DNA of 64,000 nt from Paenibacillus thalictri (GCF_004307995.1 NZ_SIRE01000010.1:1-64000); one strand, 5' to 3'. Counted from the first letter of the stretch, positions 34,993 to 43,849 are shown. Numbers and translations: made by a program. Notes: generated by a model from the sequence alone, not told the origin.

Positions 34993-35946
34993 ATGAAGAT
35001 CCGGATCGTCGGAGCGGGCTCGCTGGGGATGCTGTTTGCCGGCAGGCTGGAGGTTATACTGCCGGGTACGGAAATTGTCGCGCATACGGAAAGCCAAGCC
35101 CAACGGCTGCAGAGCGGCGGCATCCGGGTGATAGAGCCCCATGGCGGGAGTCTGCAAGCATTTCCGGAAGCCATTGCATTTCAAGACGTTATACTGGAGA
35201 AACCGGACTACGAGCTTGATTATGTGCTGCTCACGGTTAAACAATCGCATATCACACCGCAGCTCGCCGCCTCCATCGGCCGCCAACTGACGGAAAAAAG
35301 CTGCGTTGTCTGCTTTCAGAACGGCATTGGGCATGTAGAGTTGTTGTCGGAATACATTCCCGCCGAGCGCATCCTGATCGCCATTACGACCGAGGCCGCA
35401 TACAAGCGATCCGATAGCGAGGTAGAACATACAGGAAGAGGTACAACACTGATCGGTTCACCGGAGGCAGCGGGCAGCGATACGTCCGAATTTCGGGAAA
35501 ACGCGCAAAAAAAACTGATTGCGGCGTTGAATGATGCAGGATTCTCTGTTTCTATGTCGAACAACATCTTGAGCACGATTTGGCACAAATTAATCGTAAA
35601 CTCCGTAATTAATCCGCTTACTGCCATCTTAAAGGTGAGAAACGGGGAACTCCCGCAGCAGCCATATTCCGAATCGCTGATGAAAGAGCTGCTGCAAGAA
35701 GCTTCGCAGCTGGCGTCGTTGAAACATATTCAGCCGCCCGGACCGACCTGGGAGCAGCTGCTGGGCGTATGCGCCCAAACAGCGCTGAACCGGTCATCCA
35801 TGCTGCAGGATTTATCCGCAGGCCGTCTCACCGAAATCGACTCCATAACCGGCAGTCTGCTGAAAGAGGCCAAGCGATACGCTCATCCGATGCCCGTTCA
35901 TGAGACGGTATACCGGATCGTTAAATCGTTAGAGGCACCTCATTAA
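34993..35946 (+). CDS. 2-dehydropantoate 2-reductase family protein (PanE/ApbA, YlbQ-like)
   Basis: 317 residues. N-terminal Rossmann domain with MKIRIVGAGSLGMLFAGRL (GxGxxG) binding NADPH, LLTVKQSHI and QNGIGHVELL; the C-terminal helical domain contains LSTIWHKLIVNSVINPLTAI with the family catalytic Lys. Reduces ketopantoate to pantoate in CoA synthesis, or is a paralogue acting on another 2-oxo acid. Located like ylbQ before the dcw region in B. subtilis. GGGGGGAACGGC precedes the ATG. DUF3397 gene follows after 23 bases. Confidence 0.92.
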   Translation: MKIRIVGAGSLGMLFAGRLEVILPGTEIVAHTESQAQRLQSGGIRVIEPHGGSLQAFPEAIAFQDVILEKPDYELDYVLLTVKQSHITPQLAASIGRQLTEKSCVVCFQNGIGHVELLSEYIPAERILIAITTEAAYKRSDSEVEHTGRGTTLIGSPEAAGSDTSEFRENAQKKLIAALNDAGFSVSMSNNILSTIWHKLIVNSVINPLTAILKVRNGELPQQPYSESLMKELLQEASQLASLKHIQPPGPTWEQLLGVCAQTALNRSSMLQDLSAGRLTEIDSITGSLLKEAKRYAHPMPVHETVYRIVKSLEAPH

Positions 35947-35969
35947 TATACAGTGGCGGGTGATTCCGT

Positions 35970-36365
35970 TTGGATGCGATCGTTCAGTGGTTTAGTCAAA
36001 TTTATTCGTTTATGGCGGTTATTCCGTTTATTGTGTTCATTATTTTGTGGGGAATCTTATATGGTATAACAAAAGATAAAAAAAGAGCCACCCGTACGTC
36101 GATGGATGTGACTGCCGTTTTGCTGATCGGATCAGTATCGATGATGATTAAGCAAATCTTCGGAACAAGCTTCGGATTCTGGTTTCTGCTGCTGTTTTTC
36201 CTTGTGTGTGCAGGACTGCTTGGCAATTTGCAGAATCGAACCAAAGGAGCCGTAGATCTCGCAAAAATCGCCAAAGTGCTGCTCCGGTTAGGTTTTATGC
36301 TGCTTTCCGTATGTTATATATTGCTTCTGGTGATCGGTGTCGGCAAGTATGTTTATATCAGCTAA
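35970..36365 (+). CDS. DUF3397 family membrane protein
   Basis: 131 residues with four transmembrane helices; short basic loop KDKKRATRTSMDVT between helices 1 and 2 and NLQNRTKGAVDL between 3 and 4. The layout fits DUF3397, found next to bshC/mraZ in Bacillales. Function unknown. The start is a TTG at 35970 with GGCGGGTGAT upstream. The comFB-like gene follows after 17 bases. Confidence 0.8.
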   Translation: MDAIVQWFSQIYSFMAVIPFIVFIILWGILYGITKDKKRATRTSMDVTAVLLIGSVSMMIKQIFGTSFGFWFLLLFFLVCAGLLGNLQNRTKGAVDLAKIAKVLLRLGFMLLSVCYILLLVIGVGKYVYIS

Positions 36366-36382
36366 TTCATAGGAGGGCAATT

Positions 36383-36670
36383 ATGGGAGTACATAATTTG
36401 ATGGAAGAAATTGTAAAGACCTGTCTTAAGGAATTGATGCACATCAAACCGGAGCTGCAATCGATGGATGAAAAATCACAGGAAGACGTGATGGCCATCG
36501 CCTTGAATAAGCTTCCTGCCAAGTATGTTTCAACAGGCGTGGGCGAAGTGTTCGCCAAGACGCAGCTGCGGATGCAAGTGGAAACGGATGTGTACAGAGA
36601 ACTGACTAATGCGATTGATAAGGTCAGAAATTCCAAAAAACGAACCGACCTTGAGGAAAAAAACGAATAA
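36383..36670 (+). CDS. comFB: ComFB family protein
   Basis: 95 residues, MGVHNLMEEIVKTCLKELM with later IALNKLPAKYVSTGVGEVFAK, the ComFB pattern. In B. subtilis comFB is in the comF operon though not strictly needed for transformation; recent work proposes cyclic-dinucleotide binding for ComFB proteins. Here it is away from comFA/comFC. AGGAGGG lies 6 bases before the ATG at 36383. A terminator follows. Confidence 0.88.
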   Translation: MGVHNLMEEIVKTCLKELMHIKPELQSMDEKSQEDVMAIALNKLPAKYVSTGVGEVFAKTQLRMQVETDVYRELTNAIDKVRNSKKRTDLEEKNE

Positions 36671-36696
36671 ACATGAATATTTAGTACAAAACTTGG

Positions 36697-36727
36697 GAGC
36701 CTAATTTTAGGCTTCTTTCTTTTTTTA
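36697..36727 (+). terminator. intrinsic terminator after comFB
   Basis: GAGCCTAA and TTAGGCTTC form a short stem around TTT, followed by TTTCTTTTTTT. Confidence 0.8.
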
Positions 36728-36766
36728 CCCGGAATTTGATCAACAGCACGCAAAGGGAGGATTTTC

Positions 36767-38434
36767 ATGAATGTTCAAAAGCTTGCCGTTATAGCGGCGG
36801 TAACAGGGCTGCTGGGCGGCACAATTGCCGGCTGCTCCGGCGGTGGACAGCAAAATCAAGGAGGGTCGGCCAATACCGCGGCCCCTGCACAGGAGTTCAG
36901 AATTAATCTTGCCGCGGAGCCGCCGGCGCTGGACAGTTCGATCGCTACGACCAACCCTACCTTTACGATATTAAACGCAATCAATGAAGGTTTGTACCGC
37001 TTGGATAAGGACGGGAAGCCGACACCGGGACTGGCGAAGGAGATGCCGCAAATTTCTGGAGACGGGCTTGTATACACCATCGCGCTGCGCGACGGGTTAA
37101 CGTGGGCGGACGGCACACCTTTGAAGGCGAGCGATTTTGAATTCGCCTATAAACGCACCTTGGATCCGGCAACCAAAGCCAAATATGCGACGATGATGAC
37201 CTGGATTAAGGGCGGCAGCGAATTAAACAAAGCGAAACCCGAAGAGGTTGAAGCGAAAAAAGCGGCTCTAGGCATCAAAGCGACAGGGGATACGACCTTG
37301 GAGATTACACTGGTGAAGCCCGTAGCTTTCTTCACGGATCAGTTGTCCATGCCGATCTTTTTCCCGCAGAAGCCGGACTTTGTGAAAGCGCAAGGCGATA
37401 AATACGGGGCGGAAGCGACCACGGTCATCGGGGCCGGTCCATTCAAATTGGAAAAATGGGATCACAATCAGCAGCTGGTGATGGTGAAAAACGATAAATA
37501 TTGGGACGCTGCGAATGTCAAGCTGACCAAAGTGGTGGTCAACGTCGTGAAAGACTCCTCGACCGGTCTAAACCTATACGAAACCAATCAGGTCGATTTG
37601 ACCGAATTAAAGGGCGATCAGGTCACCATGTACAAGGACAAGCCGGATGTGGCGATCAAAAACGAATTTGTCACGGCGTATATCATGTTTAATCAAAATC
37701 CTCAATACGCGCCGTTTTTGCAAAACGCCAAAGTACGTCAAGCTTTGTCCATGGCGATCGATAAAAAATCGATGATCGATATTGTGCTTGGCGGCGCTTC
37801 GGTGAGCGCAACAGGCCTTGTTCCGGTCACGATGTCGGACGGCAATAAAGGCGAGTTCCGCAAAACGGCGGGCGATACGGTGGCTGCCTTCGATGCGGCC
37901 AAAGCCAAGCAGCTTCTGCAGGAAGGACTTCAGGAGCTGAGCTTGTCGGCCTTGCCGAAATTCAAGCTGACGGCTGACGATACCGATGTCGCCAAAAAGA
38001 CGGTTGAGTTTATCCAAGCGCAGTGGAAGCAAAATCTAGGAGTGGATATTGACGGCGAACCGCTGCCTTTTGCGCTCCGTGTGGAAAAAATGCAGAACAA
38101 AAAGGACTTTCAAGCGCTTATCGCGCTTTGGGGAGCCGACTACAACGACCCGATGACCTTCCTGGACATGTGGGTTTCGGACAATGCCAGCTTTAACTAT
38201 ATGCAGTATAAAAACAAACAATATGACGCTCTTGTAGCAAGTGCGGATAAAGAAGTCGACGCCGCCAAAAGAACACAGATGCTTGTCGATGCGGAAAAGC
38301 TGCTGATGAACGATATGCCGCTGGCGCCGCTGTACTTCCGCACAAGGCCTTATGCCCGCAAAACGAACGTACAGGGCTTGATCCTGCCGCCGATGAGCAA
38401 AGAATGGGAGCTCAAGTGGACCTATATTAAATAA
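36767..38434 (+). CDS. oppA: oligopeptide ABC transporter substrate-binding lipoprotein
   Basis: 555 residues, SBP family 5. Lipoprotein signal MNVQKLAVIAAVTGLLGG with lipobox IAGC (Cys23), then NLAAEPPALDSSIATTNP, the family signature region GLTWADGTPLKASDFEFAYK, and a C-terminal ALWGADYNDPMTFLDMW. It captures oligopeptides at the membrane for OppBCDF. GGGAGG lies 8-10 bases before the ATG. A terminator-like hairpin separates it from oppB, which typically keeps the binding protein more abundant than the permease. Confidence 0.94.
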   Translation: MNVQKLAVIAAVTGLLGGTIAGCSGGGQQNQGGSANTAAPAQEFRINLAAEPPALDSSIATTNPTFTILNAINEGLYRLDKDGKPTPGLAKEMPQISGDGLVYTIALRDGLTWADGTPLKASDFEFAYKRTLDPATKAKYATMMTWIKGGSELNKAKPEEVEAKKAALGIKATGDTTLEITLVKPVAFFTDQLSMPIFFPQKPDFVKAQGDKYGAEATTVIGAGPFKLEKWDHNQQLVMVKNDKYWDAANVKLTKVVVNVVKDSSTGLNLYETNQVDLTELKGDQVTMYKDKPDVAIKNEFVTAYIMFNQNPQYAPFLQNAKVRQALSMAIDKKSMIDIVLGGASVSATGLVPVTMSDGNKGEFRKTAGDTVAAFDAAKAKQLLQEGLQELSLSALPKFKLTADDTDVAKKTVEFIQAQWKQNLGVDIDGEPLPFALRVEKMQNKKDFQALIALWGADYNDPMTFLDMWVSDNASFNYMQYKNKQYDALVASADKEVDAAKRTQMLVDAEKLLMNDMPLAPLYFRTRPYARKTNVQGLILPPMSKEWELKWTYIK

Positions 38435-38453
38435 GCGCGTGTTAGGAGCTTCC

Positions 38454-38488
38454 GGGCCGTTCTTGCAACTGTTGGAACGGCTCTTTTT
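38454..38488 (+). terminator. intrinsic (partial) terminator between oppA and oppB
   Basis: GCCGTTC (38456-38462) pairs with GAACGGC (38475-38481), followed by TCTTTTTTC. Likely lowers expression of oppBC relative to oppA. Confidence 0.8.
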
Positions 38489-38565
38489 TCTCCTTGAGCC
38501 TGCCGCATCCAGGCGTTAAGCCCGCCGCTTCTTGAATCTATTTACGGATTGAGGGATAGGAATCT

Positions 38566-39498
38566 ATGCTGAGTTTTACGTTGCGCAGACTGCTGTATAT
38601 GGTAATTACGTTATGGCTTATCGTTACGCTTACTTTTTTCTTAATGAAAAGTTTGCCCGGGGATCCCTTCGGGGAGGAAGTCATGAAGCTTACGGCCGAA
38701 CAGCGGGCGATTTTGTACGCCCAATACGGCCTCGATAAGCCGGTGTGGCAGCAGTACTTGAAGTTTCTGAACGAGACGGTGCATGGCAACCTTGGCGTAT
38801 CCTATTCTTTTCCGACTCAAGAGGTGACAAGCATCATCAAGCAAAGTTTTCCGGCATCGCTGGAGCTGGGTTTATGGGCGCTGCTCATCTCCGTAGTGAT
38901 CGGTTTGTTTCTTGGCATTATCGCCTCTTTGAACCATAACAAAGGCCCGGATTATATTGCGATGCTGCTGTCCGTTGCCGGTATTTCTATCCCTTCGTTT
39001 GTGCTGGCGCCGCTGCTGTCTTATGTTGTAGGGGTAAAGCTGGGCTGGCTGCCTCCGGGCATGTGGAACGGTCCGTCCTACCGGATCCTGCCTTCGATTG
39101 CGCTCTCTTTCGGTACGATGGCGATTGTGGCGAGAATGATGAGAACGTCGATGCTTGATGTGCTCAATCAAGACTATATCAAAACGGCAAGAGCCAAAGG
39201 GCTTTCCAGAGGTTCGATTGTGTTCAAACATACGGTCCGCAACGCGATTTTGCCCGTCGTGACGGTGCTTGGCCCGATATTTGTCAATTTGATCACCGGG
39301 ACGTTGATTGTCGAGCAAATTTTTGTCGTACCCGGGCTCGGTAAACATTTTGTCCAATCCATCTATTCGAACGACTACACGATGATTACGGGGTTGACGA
39401 TTTTTTATTCGTTTATCCTCATGCTGGTCCTCTTTCTGACCGATGTTGTTTACGGTTTAGTGGATCCGCGAATTCGACTCGGCAAAGGAGGGGCCTGA
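38566..39498 (+). CDS. oppB: oligopeptide ABC transporter permease OppB
   Basis: 310 residues with six membrane helices. N-terminal LRRLLYMVITLWLIVTLTFF, periplasmic GDPFGEEVMKLT, DppB/OppB-type loops PSFVLAPLLSYVVGVKLGWL, and the cytoplasmic EAA-like coupling loop RTSMLDVLNQDYIKTARAKG. With OppC forms the channel. The ATG at 38566 follows GGGATAGGA. The stop overlaps the oppC start (TGATG). Confidence 0.95.
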   Translation: MLSFTLRRLLYMVITLWLIVTLTFFLMKSLPGDPFGEEVMKLTAEQRAILYAQYGLDKPVWQQYLKFLNETVHGNLGVSYSFPTQEVTSIIKQSFPASLELGLWALLISVVIGLFLGIIASLNHNKGPDYIAMLLSVAGISIPSFVLAPLLSYVVGVKLGWLPPGMWNGPSYRILPSIALSFGTMAIVARMMRTSMLDVLNQDYIKTARAKGLSRGSIVFKHTVRNAILPVVTVLGPIFVNLITGTLIVEQIFVVPGLGKHFVQSIYSNDYTMITGLTIFYSFILMLVLFLTDVVYGLVDPRIRLGKGGA

Positions 39499-40415
39499 TG
39501 ATGGAGTTGACCCAAGAGCAGTTTGAGCCGCTTTCCCGAACGGGAGACGGAAAAGAAGCCATTGTCCGGCCGTCGCTTACATTTTGGCAGGATGCGTGGC
39601 GAAGGCTGAAAAAAAACAAGCTGGCCATGTTTGGCTTGTATGTTCTGGCACTTATCGCGCTGCTGGCGATATTTGGTCCTTTTTTGCAAAAATACGACTA
39701 TGCGACACAGGACTATTCGGTCCGCAACTTAAGACCGTCCGCCGCGCATTGGTTTGGCACCGACGATTTTGGGCGCGATATGTGGGTACGCGTATGGTGG
39801 GGTGCGCGGATTTCGCTTTTTGTCGGTATTACCGCGGCCGTTGTCGATTTGATATTCGGCGTGTTATACGGCGGCATATCCGCTTATTACGGCGGGAAAG
39901 TCGACAATCTGATGCAGCGTTTTATTGAAATCATATATTCCATTCCTTATTTGCTGATCGCCATTTTGCTTATTATGGTCATCGGTCCGGGGGTGTGGAC
40001 GATTATCTTGGCTTATGCCATCGTAGGCTGGGTGCCTATGGCGCGGCTTGTCCGCGGTCAAATCCTGCAGCTGAAGGAGCAGGAATATGTGCTTGCCGCT
40101 AGAACGCTGGGCGCGGGTTCGGCAAGAATCATCGCCCGGCATTTGGTTCCGAACGCGCTGGGTCTTATTATCGTGCAGCTTACGTTTGCGGTGCCCAATG
40201 CGATTTTCTTCGAATCGTTCTTGAGTTTCCTGGGACTTGGCATTAAAGTGCCGCTGGCTTCGCTTGGCTCGCTGTTGTCCGACGGCGTACAGGCCATCCG
40301 CTTGCATCCGCACCGCGTGCTGATCCCGACGTTGGCGTTCAGCTTGATTCTGCTCAGCTTTAATCTGCTTGGCGACGGGCTGCGGGACGCGCTTGATCCG
40401 AAGATGCGGAGGTAA
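39498..40415 (+). CDS. oppC: oligopeptide ABC transporter permease OppC
   Basis: 305 residues. N-terminal OppC signature WRRLKKNKLAMFGLYVLALI, LRPSAAHWFGTDDFGRDMW, coupling loop ARLVRGQILQLKEQEYVLAA with RTLGAG, and six helices. Start at ATG 39498 (next codon is also ATG), overlapping the oppB stop. Downstream, 1129 bases without a supported gene separate it from oppD, unusual for this operon. Confidence 0.95.
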   Translation: MMELTQEQFEPLSRTGDGKEAIVRPSLTFWQDAWRRLKKNKLAMFGLYVLALIALLAIFGPFLQKYDYATQDYSVRNLRPSAAHWFGTDDFGRDMWVRVWWGARISLFVGITAAVVDLIFGVLYGGISAYYGGKVDNLMQRFIEIIYSIPYLLIAILLIMVIGPGVWTIILAYAIVGWVPMARLVRGQILQLKEQEYVLAARTLGAGSARIIARHLVPNALGLIIVQLTFAVPNAIFFESFLSFLGLGIKVPLASLGSLLSDGVQAIRLHPHRVLIPTLAFSLILLSFNLLGDGLRDALDPKMRR

Positions 40416-40418
40416 GGC

Positions 40419-40655
40419 GGAGGTTGCGGGAGGCGGGGAAGCGGAGCGTGGAGGAATATGGATTCATCGGGTGGCGGAACTGCGGGTAAGGAAAGGCGCT
40501 CCACCGCCAATGAAAACCGTGTTTTTCCTGGAATGGATGTAGCGGTAAAAACACGGTTTTCAAAAGCGGACGTAAACTTTTCGCACCTATTCCTTACCCT
40601 CCGTTCCTCGGGATGAATTCATATTCACGGGTAACCCTCCCCTCCCGCAACCTCC
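40419..40655. repeat. 237-bp imperfect palindrome after oppC
   Basis: Outer arms match perfectly over 15 bp (GGAGGTTGCGGGAGG at 40419-40433, complement at 40641-40655). Further inward, GGAATATGGATTCATC pairs with GATGAATTCATATTC (one mismatch), GGGTAAGGAA with TTCCTTACCC. The centre is a perfect 15-bp stem (GAAAACCGTGTTTTT at 40512-40526, complement 40547-40561) with a 20-base loop. It can act as a terminator for oppABC, though the T tract is short, or be a MITE-like element. No coding frame is supported. Confidence 0.75.
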
Positions 40656-40695
40656 GGGAGGGGTAGTAGTAAGTAACTAAGAGCTGGCAGTAAAG

Positions 40696-41445
40696 CGCGG
40701 CGTGCCGATGCTAAGCGAAGCAAAAGCAAGGCACAACAGGCGCGAGGAAGAGGCACGCAGTTGCTCCACGCATCATCACGTCGGAGTAGAGCGCGGGTGC
40801 GGCGAGGCTAGAGCTTTAGCGAAAGCAAGGGCGCACCGAAGGCGCGTGTAAGAGGCACGCAGCTGCTCCACGCGTCATCACGCCGGAGTAAAGCGCGGGT
40901 GCGGCGAAGCTGAGCGTCAGCGAGAGCAAGGCGTACCGAAGGCGCGGGTAAGAGGCACACGGCTACTCCATGCGTCATCACGTCGGAGTAGAGCGCGGGG
41001 GCGGCGAAGCTTGAGCGCCAGCGAGAGCAAGGCGCACCGAAGGCGCGGGCAAGAGGCACGTAGTTGCTCCATGCGTCATCGTGCCGGAGTAGAGCGCGGG
41101 TGCGGCGAAGTTTGAGCGCCAGCGAGAGCAAGACGCACCGAAGGCGCGAGGAAGAGGCACACGGCTGCTCCATGCGTCATCACGCCGGAGTAGAGCGCGG
41201 GTGCGGCAAAGCTTGAGCGTCAGCGAGAGCAAGACGCACCGAAGGCGCGGGTAAGAGGCACGCAGTTGCTCCACGTGTCATCACGTCGGAGTAGAGCGCG
41301 GGTGCGGCGAAGCTTGAGCGCCAGCGAAAGCAAGGGCGCACCGAAGGCGCGTGTAAGAGGCACACGGCTGCTCCATGCGTCATCACGCCGGAGTAAAAGC
41401 GGGTCTTGCCTAAGCCAAGCGAAAGCGAGGGCAAGGCAAGACAAA
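40696..41445. repeat. 101-bp tandem repeat array (6 to 7 units plus degenerate ends)
   Basis: AAGAGGCAC recurs at 40748, 40850, 40950, 41051, 41152, 41253 and 41355, giving periods of 102, 100, 101, 101, 101 and 102 bp. Units are about 85-95% alike by eye. Each contains TGCTCCAYGCGTCATC, then CGGAGTAGAGCGCGGG, then a hairpin (GGTGCG...CGCACC outer stem, CTTG...CAAG inner). A degenerate unit starts at 40696 (stem GTGCC/GGCAC); the last, near 41403-41442, has GTCTTGCC/GGCAAGAC. The period is not a multiple of 3, so open frames shift between units and coding is unlikely. Confidence 0.93.
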
Positions 41446-41494
41446 ACGCTGACTCTTGAGGCATAAAAGTAGCTCCACCGTCAGGCGGGTCCAG

Positions 41495-41536
41495 GGCGCA
41501 GCGCCTGGGGTCCCCCCGAGGGGGGAATTAGGGGGG
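41495..41536. repeat. GC-rich palindromic dispersed repeat, copy 2
   Basis: Exact 22-base copy of 126-147, followed by GAGGGGGGAATTAGGGGGG. Here the last G-run doubles as the ribosome-binding site of oppD (8 bases before its ATG), so folding of the C-run with the G-runs could mask that site. Confidence 0.7.
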
Positions 41537-41544
41537 CAATATTT

Positions 41545-42567
41545 ATGAATATACTGGAAGTCAACAATTTGAAGGTGTCATTCTCCACTTACGCGGGAGA
41601 GATTCAGGCGGTACGCGGAGTCACCTTCAACCTGAAGAAGGGCGAAGTGCTGGCGATTGTCGGCGAGTCGGGCTGCGGCAAGTCCGTTACGGCGCAGACG
41701 ATTATGCGGCTCATCCCGTCGCCTCCGGGCGTCATTAAGGACGGTTCCGTGTTATTCGACGGTAAAGATATCGTCAAGTTGTCGAATAAAGAGATGGAGA
41801 AAATTCGCGGCTCGGAAATGGGGATGATTTTCCAGGATCCGATGACTTCGCTGAATCCGACGATGTCGATCGGCAAACAAATTGCCGAAGGGCTGGTTAA
41901 ACATCAAGGAATGAACGGCAAACAAGCCGAGCAGCGCGCGGTGGAGATGTTAAAGCTTGTTGGCATCTCCAACCCCGAGGGGCGGATCAACCAGTTTCCT
42001 CATGAGTTTTCCGGGGGGATGAGGCAGCGCGTCATGATTGCGATTGCGCTGGCCTGCAACCCGAAGCTGCTGATCGCCGACGAACCGACGACCGCACTGG
42101 ATGTGACGATTCAAGCGCAAATTATGGAGCTGATGAAAAAGCTGTCCGACCAGCTTGGCGCATCGATTATTTTGATTACGCACGATCTGGGCGTCGTGGC
42201 CGAAACGGCGCAACGCGTTATTGTCATGTACGCGGGCAAGGTGGCGGAACAAGCTACGGTTGACGAATTGTTTTTTAAGGCAAGGCATCCTTATACTTGG
42301 GGGCTGCTCCGTTCCGTGCCGCGTTTGGATCAGAAAGCGGATGAAGAATTGCAGCCGATCCCCGGGACACCTCCGGATTTGTTCGCTCCCCCGAAAGGTT
42401 GCTCCTTTGTGGCAAGATGCCCTTATGCGATGAAGGTATGCGTGGACAATGATCCGGACCTTATTCCGGTCAGCGAAACCCATACCGCCGCATGTTGGCT
42501 GCTCCATCCGGGAGCGCCGAAAGTCGACCGTCCTACGGAAGCGGGAGGTGTTAAGCATGGCGGCTGA
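41545..42567 (+). CDS. oppD: oligopeptide ABC transporter ATPase OppD
   Basis: 340 residues. Walker [10 protein letters not shown] (about residues 39-47), Q-loop MGMIFQDPMTSLNP, ABC signature FSGGMRQRV, Walker B LLIADEPTTALDV, H-loop ILITHDLGVV, and a C-terminal Opp/Dpp domain with Cys (GCSFVARCPYAMKVC, CW) known in relatives to bind a [4Fe-4S] cluster. Hydrolyses ATP for the OppBC channel. GGGGGG lies before the ATG. Overlaps oppF by 11 bases. Confidence 0.95.
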   Translation: MNILEVNNLKVSFSTYAGEIQAVRGVTFNLKKGEVLAIVGESGCGKSVTAQTIMRLIPSPPGVIKDGSVLFDGKDIVKLSNKEMEKIRGSEMGMIFQDPMTSLNPTMSIGKQIAEGLVKHQGMNGKQAEQRAVEMLKLVGISNPEGRINQFPHEFSGGMRQRVMIAIALACNPKLLIADEPTTALDVTIQAQIMELMKKLSDQLGASIILITHDLGVVAETAQRVIVMYAGKVAEQATVDELFFKARHPYTWGLLRSVPRLDQKADEELQPIPGTPPDLFAPPKGCSFVARCPYAMKVCVDNDPDLIPVSETHTAACWLLHPGAPKVDRPTEAGGVKHGG

Positions 42568-43516
42568 ACCTATTTTGGAAGTTCGCAGCTTGAAGAAGCA
42601 TTTCCAAGTCGGCGGCGGGAAAACGTTAAAAGCCGTGGACGATTTGAATTTTGCGATCAATCGGGGGGAAACGTTTGGGCTGGTCGGCGAATCCGGCTGC
42701 GGCAAATCGACGGCAGGGCGGACGATCATCCGGCTGTACGAACCGACGGACGGGCAAATTCTTTTTGACGGCAAAAACATCACTCATCTGAAGGGTGCCG
42801 AACTAAAGCAATTTAACCGCAGCATGCAGATGGTGTTTCAGGATCCGTATGCTTCGCTGAATCCCCGGATGACCGTCGGCAACATCATTGCCGAGGGAAT
42901 CGATATCCACGGGCTGTCGTCCGGCGCCAAACGCAAGGAGCGGGTATTGCAGCTGCTCCGCGACGTCGGGCTAAACGACGAACATGCGGGCCGGTTTCCC
43001 CATGAATTTTCCGGGGGACAGCGGCAGCGGATCGGCATCGCCCGGGCGTTAGCCATCGAGCCGGAGTTCATTATCGCCGACGAGCCGATTTCCGCTTTGG
43101 ACGTTTCGGTTCAGGCCCAGGTGGTCAATCTGTTTAAGAAATTGCAAAAAGAGCGCGGCCTGACCTATTTATTTATCGCTCACGATCTCGCCATGGTTAA
43201 ACATATCTCCGACCGGATCGGAGTGATGTATTTGGGCAAGCTGATCGAGGTGACGTCTTCGGATAAGCTGTACGCCAATCCGCTGCACCCTTATACGGTT
43301 TCGCTGCTGTCGGCGATCCCGATTCCCGATCCGGAAATCGAACGCCGCAGGGAGCGGATTATTTTGCAGGGTGAAGTACCCAATCCGTTAAACCCGCCCA
43401 GCGGCTGTCCGTTCAGAACGCGCTGCCCGAAAGCGATGCCGGAGTGCGCCAAGGTCATGCCGGAGTATATGGAAGTTGAGCCGGATCATTATGTAGCGTG
43501 CCACTTATATTACTGA
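42557..43516 (+). CDS. oppF: oligopeptide ABC transporter ATPase OppF
   Basis: 319 residues, [20 protein letters not shown] start, Walker [14 protein letters not shown]-loop [14 protein letters not shown], signature FSGGQRQRI, Walker [15 protein letters not shown]-loop FIAHDLAM, and the C-terminal Cys cluster ([15 protein letters not shown]...C). Pairs with OppD. GGGAGGTG lies 6-7 bases before the ATG at 42557, inside the oppD 3' end, so translation is coupled. A weak terminator follows. Confidence 0.95.
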   Translation: MAAEPILEVRSLKKHFQVGGGKTLKAVDDLNFAINRGETFGLVGESGCGKSTAGRTIIRLYEPTDGQILFDGKNITHLKGAELKQFNRSMQMVFQDPYASLNPRMTVGNIIAEGIDIHGLSSGAKRKERVLQLLRDVGLNDEHAGRFPHEFSGGQRQRIGIARALAIEPEFIIADEPISALDVSVQAQVVNLFKKLQKERGLTYLFIAHDLAMVKHISDRIGVMYLGKLIEVTSSDKLYANPLHPYTVSLLSAIPIPDPEIERRRERIILQGEVPNPLNPPSGCPFRTRCPKAMPECAKVMPEYMEVEPDHYVACHLYY

Positions 43517-43527
43517 CCTGTCAGATC

Positions 43528-43560
43528 GAAAAGGCGTCTTCCGGGACGTCTTATTTCTTT
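43528..43560 (+). terminator. weak intrinsic terminator after oppF
   Basis: AAGGCGTC and GACGTCTT can pair around TTCCGG, followed by ATTTCTTT. Confidence 0.55.
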
Positions 43561-43630
43561 GACGATTTTGCAACATATGTGTACAATCAAATATGTTACT
43601 ATAAGTAAGTGACTCGTTATTAAAAAGGAT

Positions 43631-43849
43631 GTTCAAAAAGTCGTCATTTGATCACGAAGCAAGTCAGGAAACGAAACGGCATCGAATCTTGCGTTCACCT
43701 TCTAAGTCCGTGGTCCGGTGCTCATGCAGATTTTGCCTGCACTCCGCTCCTCTTTCTTCAGGTTCTCGCAATCTTCCTGGTTGCATGGGCGAGCAGTTCG
43801 CAGTCAAGCGAACTACCAGCCTCGGTGCTGAAAGGCCGACTTTTTGAAC
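43631..43849. mobile_element. 219-bp MITE-like element with 13-bp inverted ends
   Basis: GTTCAAAAAGTCG (43631-43643) and its perfect complement CGACTTTTTGAAC (43837-43849) bound a 193-base interior with a GTTCGC/GCGAAC hairpin near 43795-43812. No transposase. I believe near-identical elements are common between Paenibacillus genes; that is memory, not a search. It fills most of the 363-base oppF-bshC gap. Small open frames inside (for example from 43629) look like translations of the element and not genes. No clean target duplication is visible. Confidence 0.65.

Noticed and set aside
40696..41445. CRISPR array
   Set aside because: Units are contiguous with no unique spacers, the period is about 101 bp and no cas genes are near.
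40808..41464. Overlapping minus-strand open frames with repeated peptide (DDAWS, LARAFGA) in the tandem array
   Set aside because: The 101-bp period shifts frame each unit, the frames overlap one another in different phases and there are no ribosome-binding sites; these are stop-free translations of the repeat.
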